Notes: generated by a model from the letters alone, not told the origin. 64,000 nucleotides of DNA from Trebouxia sp. TZW2008 (GCA_002118135.1 BDIU01000207.1:1-64000), one strand, 5' to 3'; shown: positions 23,801 through 34,165, counted from the first letter of the stretch. Made by a program: numbers and translations.

Positions 23801-26800
23801 ATCCTGAGAGAGATGCCTCTAAGCAGCACAGCAGTCATGAGTGCGCATGCGCCATCAGCATCTGTTGTTGCTGTTGGTGATGTTATACACATTGTGATTA
23901 CTGCTGTGATGCTTTCATAAATATCATGAGAATGCTATGACTCACCGTGAGGTCATCTTGAGAGATGCCTCCGAGCAAGACAGCAGTCATGAGTGCGCGA
24001 GTGTCGTCAGCATGGCTTGTGGATTGTCCACCCTCTGTCAAGCTGGCAGCGCAAGTCACAAAGGCACTAGGACCTGAAGCTGTGCCGCCAGGCTCTGCAT
24101 TGAAGTCTGCTTCAGCCTACACAAGAAGAGGGTTCCATCAGTATGTGGTCGGGACTTTCTGAACATGAATCATGTCTGCTTCAGCCAGTAGAGAAACCTG
24201 TCAGCATAGCAGCACAAGTCACAAAGACACTGGGGCCTGAAGCTGTATTTCCAGGCTCTGCATTGAAGTCTGCTTCAGCCTGCACAATCTCAGGTCACCA
24301 AGTTAGCAGATCATCACTAGCACTGATTGGTTTCAGTGGTTTGCGTGAGTTTTGTCAAGCTAGCAGCACAAGTCACAAATGCAGCAGAAGCTAGAGCTGT
24401 ATTTCCAAGCTCTATGTTGCAGTCTGCTTCAGCCTGCACAATGTGCAAATGTCCATACAAGCGTACACAATCTTTTGATGCAAGGACACTCCGCACAAGG
24501 ACATTCATGCAGTAAAAACAACACAACTGTGAACCAAACACTGCATGCTTATTGCAATACGCTTGATTTACAGACACGTTCAATTTTTGAGTACTTGTGA
24601 GGAGAAATGCAATCATTGCACCTAGGGAACACTGTACCTGGCGGCAGATGTCCTCATAGTCCAACTCAGCAAGGGGTCCTTGATGTGCTGTAATGAAGGC
24701 ATCTAGGCGTGGCCCTGTCAAAGGCGCCTGGGCTGCTACATACCTATCTGCAGACATCAACCACATAGTGCAGTCAGTGCAGGCAGTGCAGACAGTGAAG
24801 GTGACTTGTGGCAGTCGAGGTTGGTACACCCTTTTAGGCTCCTCTGCATTACAAAGTTGAGTGGCCCTGTCAACGGCGCCTGGGCTGCTACATACCTATC
24901 TGCAGACATCAGCCACACAGTGCAGTCACCGCAGGCAGTGCAGACAGCGAAGGTGACTTGTGAAAGTTGAGCTTGGTACACCTTCTTAGGCTCCTCTGCA
25001 TTACAAAGTCAAGCTCAGCTAGAGGGGCGCTTGGTGCGCCGTTGTGAAGGTGTCTATGCATGGCCCTGTCACAGGCGCCTGGGCTGCTACATACCTAACG
25101 CAGACATCAGCCACACAGTGCAGTCAGTGCAGGCGGTGCAGACAGTGAAGGTGACTTGTGACAAGTGAGCTTGGTACACCCTTTTAGGCTCCTCTGCATT
25201 ACAAAGTCGAGCTCAGCGAGAGGGACCCTTGGGGCGCTGTAATGAAGTCATCTAGGCGTAGCCTTGTCAAAGGCGCCTGGGCTGCTACATACCTATCTGC
25301 AGACATCAGCCACACAGTGCAGTCAGTGCAGGCGGTGCAGACAGTGAAGGTGACTGTGACAGTTGAGCTTGGTACACCCTTTTAGGCTCCTCTGCATTAC
25401 AAAGTCGAGCTCAGCTAGAGGGGCCCTTGGGGCGCTGTTGTGAAGGTGCCTAGGCGTGGCCCTGTCAAAGGGGCTTGAGCTGCTACGTACCTATCTGCAG
25501 TCATCAGCCACACAGCAGAGTCAGTGAGGGCAGCATAGTGCCTGATGTGTTGGTGTCCTGTGACATAAATTGCAAGCAAATGTAAGCCTCAGCTAGTGAG
25601 TTGAGTGGATCTGAAGCTGTCTGCAGCTCAGGTTGTGCTGAAGCTTTCTGTACGGTCTGCTGTGCTGCCGCTGTCTGTCACAAGCAATAATGCACAGGCA
25701 GTAATTCTCAGGTGATGTTATGAATGTCTACCTGAAAGAGAACCAGAACTACCTGGTTCCAAAAGTGGATCATATTCCGCCACTGCGCAATAGCATTGTT
25801 GAAAGACGGTCTTCCACTAACAAGCACTTTCAGCACCAGGATAGACTGCTCAGTCATTTTCAAGGCATGACTTCATGCACAAGAAGTGCAGGTGATACAG
25901 CCAGCCGTACCTATCTGATTTCTGAAGTTGGTCACATTGCGCCACCGCGCAACAGCGTTGTTGAAAGATGGGCCACCACTCGCAATCAGATTCAGCGCCA
26001 GGATTGACCGCTCAGTCACCCTCTGCTTGCCAGGTTCCACAGCAACTGCTCTAGCAAGTGCCTCAATCCCATTGGCTAGTCCAATGTCTATCAGATTTGC
26101 TGTCTGACTCGCCATATGAGCCAGAAACTCGACAGCTGGCTGGCAGACGTATTCACAGGTGACGTCACCGTCGCAGAGTTGCTCCTCTGTGTCAATCTCT
26201 TTGCACAGAGCAGCGACGACTGCCGGAATGGCGTCTGTGAGGTTGGGGTGAAGCTGCTTGTGAAGAGCAATGTGTGCTAGCACACAGGCAGCTGTGTCTG
26301 TGACCCAAGGCTCAGCTGCAGCCACAAATGCTGATGTTGAGCAACTACAGTGTTGCAGGTATATGCCCTGACTTGTGGCATGATGTGAATGCCTCACCTG
26401 AAACTGCTGTGCCCTTAAAACATGTGTGTCAGCTTGAAAGCCATGCGGAGGCGCACAAGCAGCTGACAATGCATCGGATCACACACACACACAGCAAATG
26501 ACTGCCTATTGGGCATGGCAAACACAGCAGAGTACTGAGACAGCATCTGACAATCTGAATTTCATGACGTGAATGCATCACCTGAGCCTTGCCCTTCAGT
26601 ATTTGAATCAGCCTGGAAGCTGTCTTAAGACCCACAAGCAGCTGACAATGCAACAGATCACATCAACGTAGCAATGCAATCTGCCGCGTGATATCGCCGA
26701 CATAGCAGAGTTCTGAGACAGCATATGACAATCCTTGTTTCGTGATGTCAATGCATTACCTGATCCTGCTGTGCCCTTCAGTATTTGTACCAGCCTGGAA

Positions 26801-29572
26801 GCTGTATTGAGGCCGACAAGCAGCTGGCAGGTGCGCAAGTGAGGCGAAGGGATGGAGGTTGTGTAGTCCAGCATATATAGCTCGTGCACATCTTGGAAAG
26901 AGACCTGCTCTCGCAGTTGTAGGTCTATCAGGTGCAGCGCCTGCTTTGTGGTCAGCTCATCTTGCTCACTCAGCAACTTCACCAGAAACGGTGTGAGACC
27001 TGCAGCATCAGTAACACACAGTCAAGTTTGCACATCTTGGAAGGACACCTGCTCTCGCAGCTGCAGGTCTATCAAGTGCAGCGCCTGCTTTGTAGTGAGT
27101 TTGTCCTGCTCGCTCAGCAACTTCACCAGAAACGGTGTGAGACCTGCAGCACCAGTAACACACAGTCAAACTTGCACATCTTGGAATATTACTTGCTGAG
27201 GTCTACCATGTTCCAGGCCTGCTTTGTGCTGAGTTTGTCTTGCCTGATACGCAGCTTCACCAAAATCATTACGAGACCGACTGTTTCTCCGAGGCAAGCT
27301 GAACAGGGCCACTACATGCCTCAGTACATGCGGACAACTTTCTTGAAGCTACAGATTTGTAGACCTGCAAAGCATGTGCACACAGCAGGCATTTCACTCT
27401 CCCCCATTCCTATTGCTATTTGGGCTTTTGACCTGCAAAGCATGTGCACACAGCAGGCATTTCACTCTCCCCCATTCCAATTGCTATTTGGGCTTTTGAC
27501 CTGCAAAGCATGTGCACACAGCAGGCATTTCACTCTCCCCCATTCCTATTGCTATATGGGCTTTTGACCTGCAAAGCATGTGCACACAGCAGGCATTTCA
27601 CTCTCCCCCATTCCTATTGCTATTTGGGCTTTTGACCTGCAAAGCATGTGCACACAGCAGGGATTTCACTCTCCCCCATTCCTATTGCTATTTGGGCTTT
27701 TGACCTGGCAATGTATTGCAGTCCTACGAGCATTTCACTCTCCCCCATTCCTATTGCTATTTGGGCTTTTGACCTGGCAATGTATTGCAGTCCTATGAGC
27801 AGAAATTCAACACACTTTTCATTCCAGTCATTGATGCCTAGAAACACTTGCATATGATGTTTGATAGTGACGCCGACATATTGCATTCACTGCGAGCTTC
27901 TCTGCATCTCAGTGATTCATGCTTTCTATGACATGCGTACTGTAAGTTGAACATTCAGCACTACGTATGGTGCTTCACGGCGGTCAAGTAAGCAGAAGTG
28001 GATGAATCACCAGGGCAGTGACCTGATGAATGCAACAAGTGTCATTTCTGTTGACGCAGAATGGCTTTCAATAGCATTGATTGGTGGCAGTCCAGTGCTT
28101 CTGCATGCACCTGGCTGGATCATAGAACCTCACTAGAACCCATGCCAATGATGACAACAATGGTCATGCTGAGGACTGAATGAGGGACATGTGCATCGAT
28201 GATGACTTTGAAGCCGAGTTGATCAAAGGCAGTTCGCCCCTTGTCTATGCACCTAGCTGGATCAGAGAACCTCCCTAGAAAACAGGCTATTGAGGTCCAC
28301 CTGTACCTAGCCGGGTCTGCTGAACCTACCTGCATGCATTGTAAAAGAACCAGTAATGATGGCAATGATGATAACGATGACTGACCTGACGCACAAAGCA
28401 AATCGGCAGCTGGCCTAGATGCATCGCAGAACCCCATTAGAAAGTATGCTAATGATGACCACCTGTACCTAGCTGGGTCTGCTGAGCCTAACTGCATGCG
28501 TTTTCAGGAAATGTATGCTAATGATGACTACCTGTACCTAGCTGGGTCTGCTGAGCCTAACTGCATGCGTTTTCAGGAAATGTATGCTAATGATGATGCC
28601 AGTGATGATAATGATGACTGACCTGACGCACAAACCAAGCTGGCAGCGGGCTGGTGGACTTCAGCTAGCCTGCGTACGACCATGAGCACAACCTCGATGG
28701 GCTTTCTGTCTGTGACACAGGCTGTGCAGTCATAGATCGCCCGTCCCGCAGCCATCCTCTTAGCAGCCCGCAGAACAGGGGGCAAACCCGTGGTCAGCAG
28801 CTCATAGTTTGGAGGCTGTAGGCCAGGCATCTCTAGCAGGGTCAAAACTGCCATTGCTATGTATGCTACAAAGCGGCCGCAGCCATCCGCTTCTTGCATC
28901 TCGTAGGCAAGCCAGCTGAAAGCGACCTCGACCACTTTCAGAGCCACATCGCCTTGGCTATCAGTGCTGATGCTCTTGCTCAGCGTTTGTGCTAGCCCTG
29001 GCTGCGACTCTAGCAAGTTCTCAATGTCTGTCTGGGACAGGCTCTCCATGTACTCTGCTGAGCGCATCAGTTGCAATGGAAGCAGACCAGACACGCCCTG
29101 CAAGATGTATGTTGCCAGCAGAAGGCCACCTCCACTGACATTTGCCTGTTTGACGCCCCCAATATGCTCCAGTACATTGTTGTGCCACCCTTCAACCACA
29201 GCTGCTGCATCCAGGCGCTCTATGAAAGGTGTCAGCTGCTGTGGAGGGGAGATTATGGACTGACTGACGTCTCCCTGCGCATGCATGACGAGCAGACTCT
29301 TGAAGACCTGACGAGGGGAGTATAGGTAATATAGAGGGGCGGGGCAGGGAAAGACGGGAGTCTGTGCAGGCACCACAAACTAGGGAGGGTGGTGCGCAGA
29401 AGCAAGAACGGGCGCTCGGAAGCGCGGGCAGGCACTGCGGCATGAGGCTTACATGGCCGCCAGAGTGTCCGCCTCTCGCGAAAGGCGCAGAGGTTTCCTG
29501 GGTCCTGTTTACAGCACTACTATCCATGCCCGCCTTGATTTGCTTCGGTTGAGGCGGAAGACTCGGCTTCAT
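11632..29572 (-). CDS. Giant ARM/HEAT-like protein with C-terminal U-box (putative E3 ubiquitin ligase)
   Basis: I joined 19 exons with matching phases throughout: 29,453-29,572 (ATG), 28,623-29,307, 26,760-26,999, 25,911-26,330, 24,638-24,747, 23,946-24,116, 22,678-22,867, 21,928-22,032, 21,144-21,490, 20,494-20,679, 19,219-20,204, 18,663-18,781, 17,780-17,932, 16,610-17,429, 16,311-16,443, 15,725-16,059, 13,031-15,068, 12,224-12,658, 11,632-11,820 (TGA). Total 7,782 bp, 2,593 aa. Residues ~40-490 are helical, ARM/HEAT-like (ERSILALNLIASGG). Residues ~700-800 hold a CDCPFC motif in Ala/Pro-rich sequence. From ~860 on it is Ala/Ser/Gln-rich, with a charged coiled coil (EEEERLRREEERASKRQQK) near 1,600. 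The C-terminal ~65 residues are a U-box: CPLTK, then QLMKDPVTAADGHTYER and SPVTRQAL. U-box proteins recruit E2 enzymes to ubiquitinate substrates bound by the rest of the protein. Plant PUB-ARM proteins usually have the U-box first, so this order is unusual. Splitting into two genes cannot be excluded, but phase continuity argues against it. Confidence 0.65.
13031..15068 (-). CDS. Long Gln/Ala/Ser-rich exon (part of the 11.6-29.6 kb gene)
   Basis: A 2,038 bp exon with no stop in one frame, starting RKRLAKQALS after a CTGCAG acceptor and ending VWEDNLQ at a GTATGG donor. It contains many short Gln runs (CAG/CTG triplet-rich DNA) and low-complexity Ala/Ser stretches, so it is probably disordered. 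Many long frames on the opposite strand here are mirror artefacts of the CAG/CTG composition. Confidence 0.75.
15085..15185. repeat. GTGA/GTGG-type microsatellite at an intron start
   Basis: Imperfect 4 bp repeats (AGTG, GGTG, AGTA variants) over about 100 bp, just upstream (in the gene sense) of the large Gln-rich exon and inside the intron between 15,069 and 15,724. Confidence 0.8.
18885..18945. repeat. GTAT microsatellite
   Basis: Short imperfect run of TATG/GTAT units within an intron of the large U-box gene. Confidence 0.7.
20494..20887 (-). repeat. Tandem pair: exon 10 of the U-box gene and a decayed copy
   Basis: The exon at 20,494-20,679 starts at ATGCAG/GCAACGCC and encodes TFKINDFKLPSDLVDD. 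A diverged copy lies just upstream in the gene sense (about 20,730-20,880; TFKINDSQLPSDLVDD). In the copy the acceptor has become CGCGCG/CAACGCC and no good donor is present, so it probably is not used. Confidence 0.7.
22364..22660 (-). repeat. Two extra copies of the 3' half of exon 7 plus donor
   Basis: In the intron downstream of exon 7 (22,678-22,867) two ~160 bp units repeat the exon's 3' half (LGLPGSxSREDLADxxGSAQLKG), each followed by a GT donor (GTGAGC near 22,358-22,363; GTAGGC near 22,515-22,520). Both stay open in the exon's frame. Confidence 0.8.
22980..23290 (-). repeat. Two extra copies of the 5' half of exon 7 plus acceptor
   Basis: In the intron upstream of exon 7 two ~207 bp units repeat the exon's 5' half (EYMxCFGRLSPVLSNIGHAL), each preceded by CTGCA/TGCAG-type acceptor sequence (near 23,075 and 23,283). 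They are closer to each other than to the exon copy. Confidence 0.8.
23770..24440 (-). repeat. Copies of both ends of exon 6
   Basis: Exon 6 (23,946-24,116) is flanked on both sides. Upstream, two copies of its 5' end (EADFNAEPGNTASGP and EADCNIELGNTAL) lie at about 24,205-24,285 and 24,355-24,440. Downstream, a copy of its 3' end (TAVLLRGISLRM) with its own GT donor lies at about 23,770-23,850. Confidence 0.7.
24700..25520 (-). repeat. Five-unit array carrying the exon 5 acceptor
   Basis: Units of about 160-200 bp share a segment at about 24,731, 24,889, 25,081, 25,279 and 25,468 that reads CTGCAG/ATAGGTATGTAGCAGCC in the minus sense (encoding YVAAQAPLTGP). The copy at 24,638-24,747 continues into a full exon ending at GTACAG. 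The others decay beyond the first ~20 codons; one (25,095) has lost the ATCTG of its acceptor. Confidence 0.8.
25765..26010 (-). repeat. Copy of the 3' end of exon 4 with donor
   Basis: The 3' end of exon 4 (SFNNAVARWRNVTNF, 25,911 side) is repeated at about 25,765-25,850 (SFNNAIAQWRNMIHF), again followed by a GT donor (GTAGTT). Confidence 0.75.
26395..26830 (-). repeat. Three-copy array of the exon 3 3' end with donor
   Basis: The exon 3 end (CQLLVGLNTASRLVQILKG) at 26,760-26,840 recurs at about 26,580-26,655 and, more decayed, at about 26,395-26,465. Each copy is followed by a GT donor (GTAATG, GTGATG, GTGAGG). Period about 180 bp. Confidence 0.8.
26940..27240 (-). repeat. Copies of the exon 3 5' end with acceptor
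   Basis: The exon 3 start (LTPFLVKLLSEQDELTTKQAL) at 26,999 recurs at about 27,040-27,145 with its CTGCAG acceptor, and more weakly at about 27,180-27,270. Period about 140 bp. Confidence 0.8.
27362..27806 (-). repeat. 68 bp tandem array, each unit with a TGCAG acceptor
   Basis: Units start at 27,362, 27,430, 27,498, 27,566, 27,634 and 27,702, with a partial unit from 27,771. The first five are nearly identical; the last two share one variant head. In the minus (transcribed) sense most units contain TGCTTTGCAG/GTC, a complete acceptor-like site; the last two have ATTGCCAG instead. The array lies in the intron between exons 2 and 3 of the large U-box gene. The plus-strand open frames here are an artefact of the repeat. 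Confidence 0.9.
28290..28625 (-). repeat. 79 bp repeats and a copy of the exon 2 donor end
   Basis: Two nearly identical 79 bp units (about 28,445-28,602), a related degenerate unit near 28,295, and a copy of the exon 2 3' end (LLCASG plus GTCAGTC donor) at about 28,379-28,412. Confidence 0.75.
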
Positions 29573-31834
29573 ATCTAAGGCGCGCGCTCATCAGGCAGTG
29601 TCAAGACTAACATTTTGGGCATTACGTGGGCAGTGTAAGCCGATCGAGCGGGCGCGTTAACAGTCTTGAAGAGCTTCAAGGTCGAATACCTAGCAGAGCC
29701 TCTCGCATTAGCCGACTCATGCACGCCCACGTGCGCAGGGCAGGAAGGTGGCAAAACTTTGCTGGCCATTTTGATGGCAGAGTGCATGAACGCTTTTTAG
29801 CTTGCCCTGTTCAGGATTGCTAGCAAGTCATAATACAAGTGCATCGTTGAGCACAGTGACTGCTTGTGCTACACTGCCCATGCTGGCACTAACACCATGC
29901 CAGGAAGGCACAGACCAAGTGCCAGCTGACCATGTGCGCATGCATGTCCTAATGGCGTGCAAGAACAAAAAGGGAGACCTCGTGCATTTGGTGGTAGGGA
30001 GGCCTCTTTAAGTAGTTGCCGCCAGAGATAGCATGACATGTGTGTCATTGCATGCGAATTATGACATGTGTGTCATTGCATGCGAATTATGACATGAACG
30101 CACCGTGCTCAAATGTAACACCACCTAAGCTAGTCGGGCTGCTTTGCACCCGCCACTTGGCTCTCGAATGTGAGCCCCTGCTACAGCACAAAAGCATGAT
30201 GCACAATTCTTGTGCAGGTCCAGGCTTTGATATCCATGGGCAACAAGTGGCGCAACACCTCAGACAATGGTGCAGGGAGCTTGAAGAACAAAAGCAGATG
30301 CTGAAAGACCGAAGATTTGTCACAGGCAAGGCAGCATTCAGTGTTGATGCATGACTTTAAGGTCTTTGGCTGGTTGTCGTCAACTTAGCGCACATGCTCA
30401 AGGTGTGCTGAGCTCTCATAGTGCACTGCAGAGGGGTTATCTCTGTTGCCTGAACAAAATTCTGTCTTCGAGAACTTGTCACGAGAGGTTGACGGAAACC
30501 TTCAATTCATAACATCAGTCTTGCGCGATAGAGATGAGGACAATTATGCGTTATGTCAGCCATTTGCTGGCTTTTTCGCTTGATGTATGTATGTGTGTCT
30601 CCTGCAGTTTACATGGACATGTACCATGACATTATTGGGCTTGCAAAGGCTGACTTGGAGAGGAAGATAGATATTGCGATGCTCCAAACTGGCCTTGAGC
30701 AGCAGTAGAAAAAACGTTGATTGTCTTTGCACCCGGGAAGCTTGAAGTGGCAGAAAGGCCAGCGCATCCTACAGATATCTCTGTTTGAACCTGCCATTGG
30801 TGCTCAACCACAACTGAGGTGATGAGATCAAACAACACACATAACAGGCAGCAGCAATTACATGCATGCATGTTGTCAAAAAGAAGATACGCTATAGCGC
30901 AAGACTGTGTTGATAACAAGAAGCTGTCTAAATGCTTTGTCTGCTTGAGCCCAGTGGCAAGCACATGACCGGTTTGCCAGCTTCATGCCAAGTGTACAAA
31001 TGAGGTCCGCAAACGGTGATGGTGTGCGCCGCCATCGCCATAGGGCAGGAACGACAATGCGCAAGAAGACTGCCTACTGCACCCGCCCTTACAAGCAATG
31101 ATGCAATTGAGTTTGGTTTAACATGATTGATTTCAGAACAAAAGGAATTGTTTTCTGTCCTGAAAGCATTGTTCTGGAATTATATGAATGAGAAAGTCAG
31201 TCAGGATATTCAAAAGCATAAAACGCTTGATGACGGACCGGCGGACACCGCAAATGTTTTGTGAAAAGCTGCTGTCTCTCTGAGGACTTGTAAAACAAAA
31301 AATACACTGATTTCGCTGCCAAAAAGGCCTCTGTACTCTATGCGATTGCATGAAAAATCTCTACATCTGTCTGTGAGTGGTCTGTGCCAGACGCTGTAAG
31401 GTCTCTATTACAGACCGTGATTGCTGTAAAAACTCTAAAATCTCTGTGTGGGATCATTCCCCAGGCTCAGAAACCTTTGCGCGGGGCCCAGCGGTGGTGT
31501 TGGCAGGGGTGGGGTGGTTGTATCACTGTAACTTGTAACTCTTAAAGTGCTAAATATTTATGGCAGAAAATTACTAAGAAAAAGGCCTGATGACTACACA
31601 AGACTATCAGGTGCGCAATGCAGAATCATGACATAATCACAGGGTTTTTTGCATGTGGATAACATGAATGATTCTGCAGGGTTTGCAGAAGCTTCTGCAG
31701 AACCTCACAGATGACTCACAGATCATGTGGCATGACATAATCAGGATAATCCTTGATCTTTCTGCACATTGGATCAGAGTCAGCAGTCAGCAAGGTACTT
31801 ATATATGCATGCACGCACAAAGCCAAGGCCCCTT
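29573..31834. other. Intergenic region; possible small plus-strand gene
   Basis: Upstream flank of the large minus-strand gene, GC-rich to about 29,760, a plausible shared promoter. On the plus strand an exon-like piece with a CTGCAG acceptor at 30,608-30,708 encodes YMDMYHDIIGLAKADLERK and ends at TAG. A helical piece at about 30,220-30,350 (REKE-like, ELEEQKQMLKDRR) could precede it, but I could not join them in phase. Beyond about 30,710 I see nothing supported. Confidence 0.3.
30031..30095. repeat. Short tandem repeat, ~29 bp unit
   Basis: Two full copies and part of a third of a unit reading ATGACATGTGTGTCATTGCA then TGCGAATT. The unit contains the small inverted pair ATGACA/TGTCAT. Confidence 0.85.
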
Positions 31835-34165
31835 TCAGCAGCAACAAGGCATCATTTGACATTGACATACACCACTCGCACAGGACAGAGTATTGGTCCG
31901 ACTCAACAACGCCTGAACGCAAAAGTTGCTAGTGTACATGCTGTGTCTCAACGGTCTCTGTGTCATGGGTGACATACAGCTGACCACAGTGTGATGACTT
32001 TGCAGCCAATCAGCAATGGAAACTTGGTCGTAGGTGTACCCATCAGCTGCAATGACCGCCAAACCCATTGACTCCTGCATCAGGGAACATCAGTTGAGTA
32101 GGCAACAAGCATAGTGACGTCTTGAACACTCCCTCCTGCATCACGAGACCCATCGACTGCTGCATCAGGGAACACCAGTTGAGTAGGCAACAAGCATAGT
32201 GACGAACTGAAGACTCCCTCCTGCATCATGAAACATAAGTTGAAATGGCAACAAGCATAGTGACGTCTTGGACACTCCCTCCTGCGTCACAAAACACAAA
32301 TTGGATTGGCAACAAGCACAGTATTGCTTTGAACACTGCCCTCTACCATTGTGATTGAGCTTTGAGGCACTCAAAATGACATCATGTGCAGACATGTGTT
32401 TCTGCCAGGTGCATACAGAGGTAGGCAATTGCCTGCAACATCTTACATACAAAGCCAATTTCTACTCCCGCAGATTGACCCTCACAACAAATGAGTACAG
32501 AATGGCTTTGTACAGGAGTGTTTGCAGGCAGTTCCGGGCTTCTGTATGCGCTTGGCCAGGTCATTGAAACTGAATGGCAAGCATGTAAACGAGCATGACG
32601 CTGAGCAAACACTCCTGTGTTGTGTGTTTGGCAAGAGCGCTACGACTGGTAGTGTGTATGGGTGACTGCAGAGCATGCTTGTGGGGTGAGGATTGGCAGG
32701 CATAGCATGCTGATGGGCTAGCAGGACACTTGTGCATGGCTGTACAGCTGTGTTTTGTGTTGGGTGTTGGGTAAGAGCGCAATGGCTGGCAGTGTGTGTG
32801 GGTCAGTGCACAGTATGCTAGTGAATGCTGGTGATCTAGCAGGGCTCTTGTGCACGGATGTACAGCTGTGTTGTGTGTTGGGCGTTGGGTAAGAGCGCTG
32901 ATGGGTGGCGTTGTGTGGTTGAACAGACAGCATGCTTATGGGGTGCGTGTTGGCAGGCACAGCATGCTTGTCGCCTGAGACAGAGAGCAGAGAGTTGCTG
33001 CACGCTAATGACTTATATGTGATGATGATCAAGAGCCAAGGCTCACCTGAGACAGAGGGCAGAGAGTTGCTGCACGCAAGAAGTCTCTGGGATGCTCCAT
33101 CCAGTGCTGCACTGCCTCATGAACAGCAGGCTGAGTCAGGTGCGTGCTCAAGTCCAAGCTGTGCATGCCAGGGAACGGCAACAGAACATCTGTTGACTGT
33201 GTTTCCTGACAAGCTGTCTGTGCCTGCTGTCGCAAAGCTGCAGTGAAAGCGTCTGCAGCTGCTGCTGTTGGGGTTCTGCCGCGAGTTCTGCCTGCATCAG
33301 CTGTGTTACTGAAACCAGCTCCCCAGAAGCTGTCTTTGATAGCAGGCTCTGCTGCTGTGGGGGTTCTGCCATGAGTTCTGCCTGCATCAGCTGTGTGACT
33401 AATTCCAGCTTCCCAGACATTATCTGTAAGAGCAGGGTCTGCTGCTAGGCGGGCTCTGCCATGAGTTCTGCCTGCACCAGCTGTGTGACTGAAAGCAGCT
33501 CCCCAGAAGGTGTCTGTGAGAGTAGGCTCTGCTGCTGTGGGGGTTCTGCCATGAGTTCTGCCTGCATCAGTTGCGTCATTGAAAGCAACTTCCCCAAAGT
33601 TATCAGGCTGTGGTCTGAATGCCGCAATGGCTGCAGCTGGCTGCATGGGGACTGAAGCATGTGCAGCAAACAAGGCATGATTTCCCCCCGCTTTGGTGGT
33701 TCTGCTGTGCCTTGCAGCAAGGCTGTCAAGCGTTGCATCTGCTGCATTGTTCAAGTCCTCTGGCAGATCAGGCAGACCATTATACAAAGGCTGCAGCTGC
33801 TGAGTAGGAGACTGTTCTGGGCCTGCCATTGCTGTCTCCCTGCGCCGCTTCATCCTGATGTGCCGCTGCGTGTTGACCTTGTCTGCCTGCCACACGCATG
33901 TTACGCTTCTTGAGATGCCATACAGATGTTTGCTGCAACACAAGCAACAGCAGCAGGGACAGTGGCTTACAGCATTGCTCTGGCTCGGTCTGCTTCGCTT
34001 GCAAGGCATTGTACAGCAGTATGGTGGGCCCTGTAAACCATCGCCACAAAAGCGCCTGACAGACTCAGCTGCTGTAGCATCTGTATGGCCCAGAACACGC
34101 TGGGTTGCTGCGGACAAGACCCCTGTCATAGCGCACGTTGCTCTGAATTGTACTTCTATCACCAT
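31835..34165 (-). CDS. Two-exon U-box protein with 31-residue repeats (putative E3 ubiquitin ligase)
   Basis: Exon 1 is 33,047-34,165 (ATG, MVIEVQF; 373 codons), ending TLCPLSQ at a GTGAGC donor. Exon 2 is 31,835-32,074, entering through ATGCAG in phase 0 (ESMGLAVIAADGYTYDQ) to a stop; 452 aa in all. Across the junction it reads as a U-box, CPLSQ then AADGYTYD then MSPMTQRPL, split by the intron at the same residue and phase as the larger U-box gene. Residues ~70-110 are Cys- and Arg-rich. Residues ~215-330 contain four repeats of about 31 aa around DAGRTHGRTPTAAEP. The usual DP after the first U-box strand is replaced by GL, so E2 binding may differ. The role in ubiquitination is inferred from the domain only. 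Confidence 0.6.
32072..32335 (-). repeat. Four to five copies of the U-box exon acceptor
   Basis: Units of about 60 bp beginning CTCCTGCATCA or variants (32,072, 32,132, 32,155, 32,218, 32,279). In the minus sense each carries TGATGCAG/GAG or a close variant, i.e. the acceptor and first codon of exon 2, followed upstream by a shared GTTGCCNACTC-like tail. Confidence 0.8.
32620..33047 (-). repeat. ~125 bp tandem array and a copy of the exon 1 donor end
   Basis: Three units share AAGAGCGC, GTGTGTGGGT and AGCATGCT blocks over about 32,620-32,960. At about 32,973-33,002 the end of exon 1 (AATLCxLSQ) is repeated, but the GT of its donor has become GC. The true donor is at 33,041-33,046. Confidence 0.7.

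Noticed and set aside
27444..27857. Plus-strand open frames repeating a ~23-residue peptide
   Set aside because: Product of the 68 bp tandem array (68 is not a multiple of three, so the frame rotates); the transcribed strand here is minus.
24700..28625. Regularly spaced repeats resembling a CRISPR array
   Set aside because: Units are 68-210 bp, diverge gradually, contain exon and splice-site sequence, and lie in introns of a eukaryotic gene.
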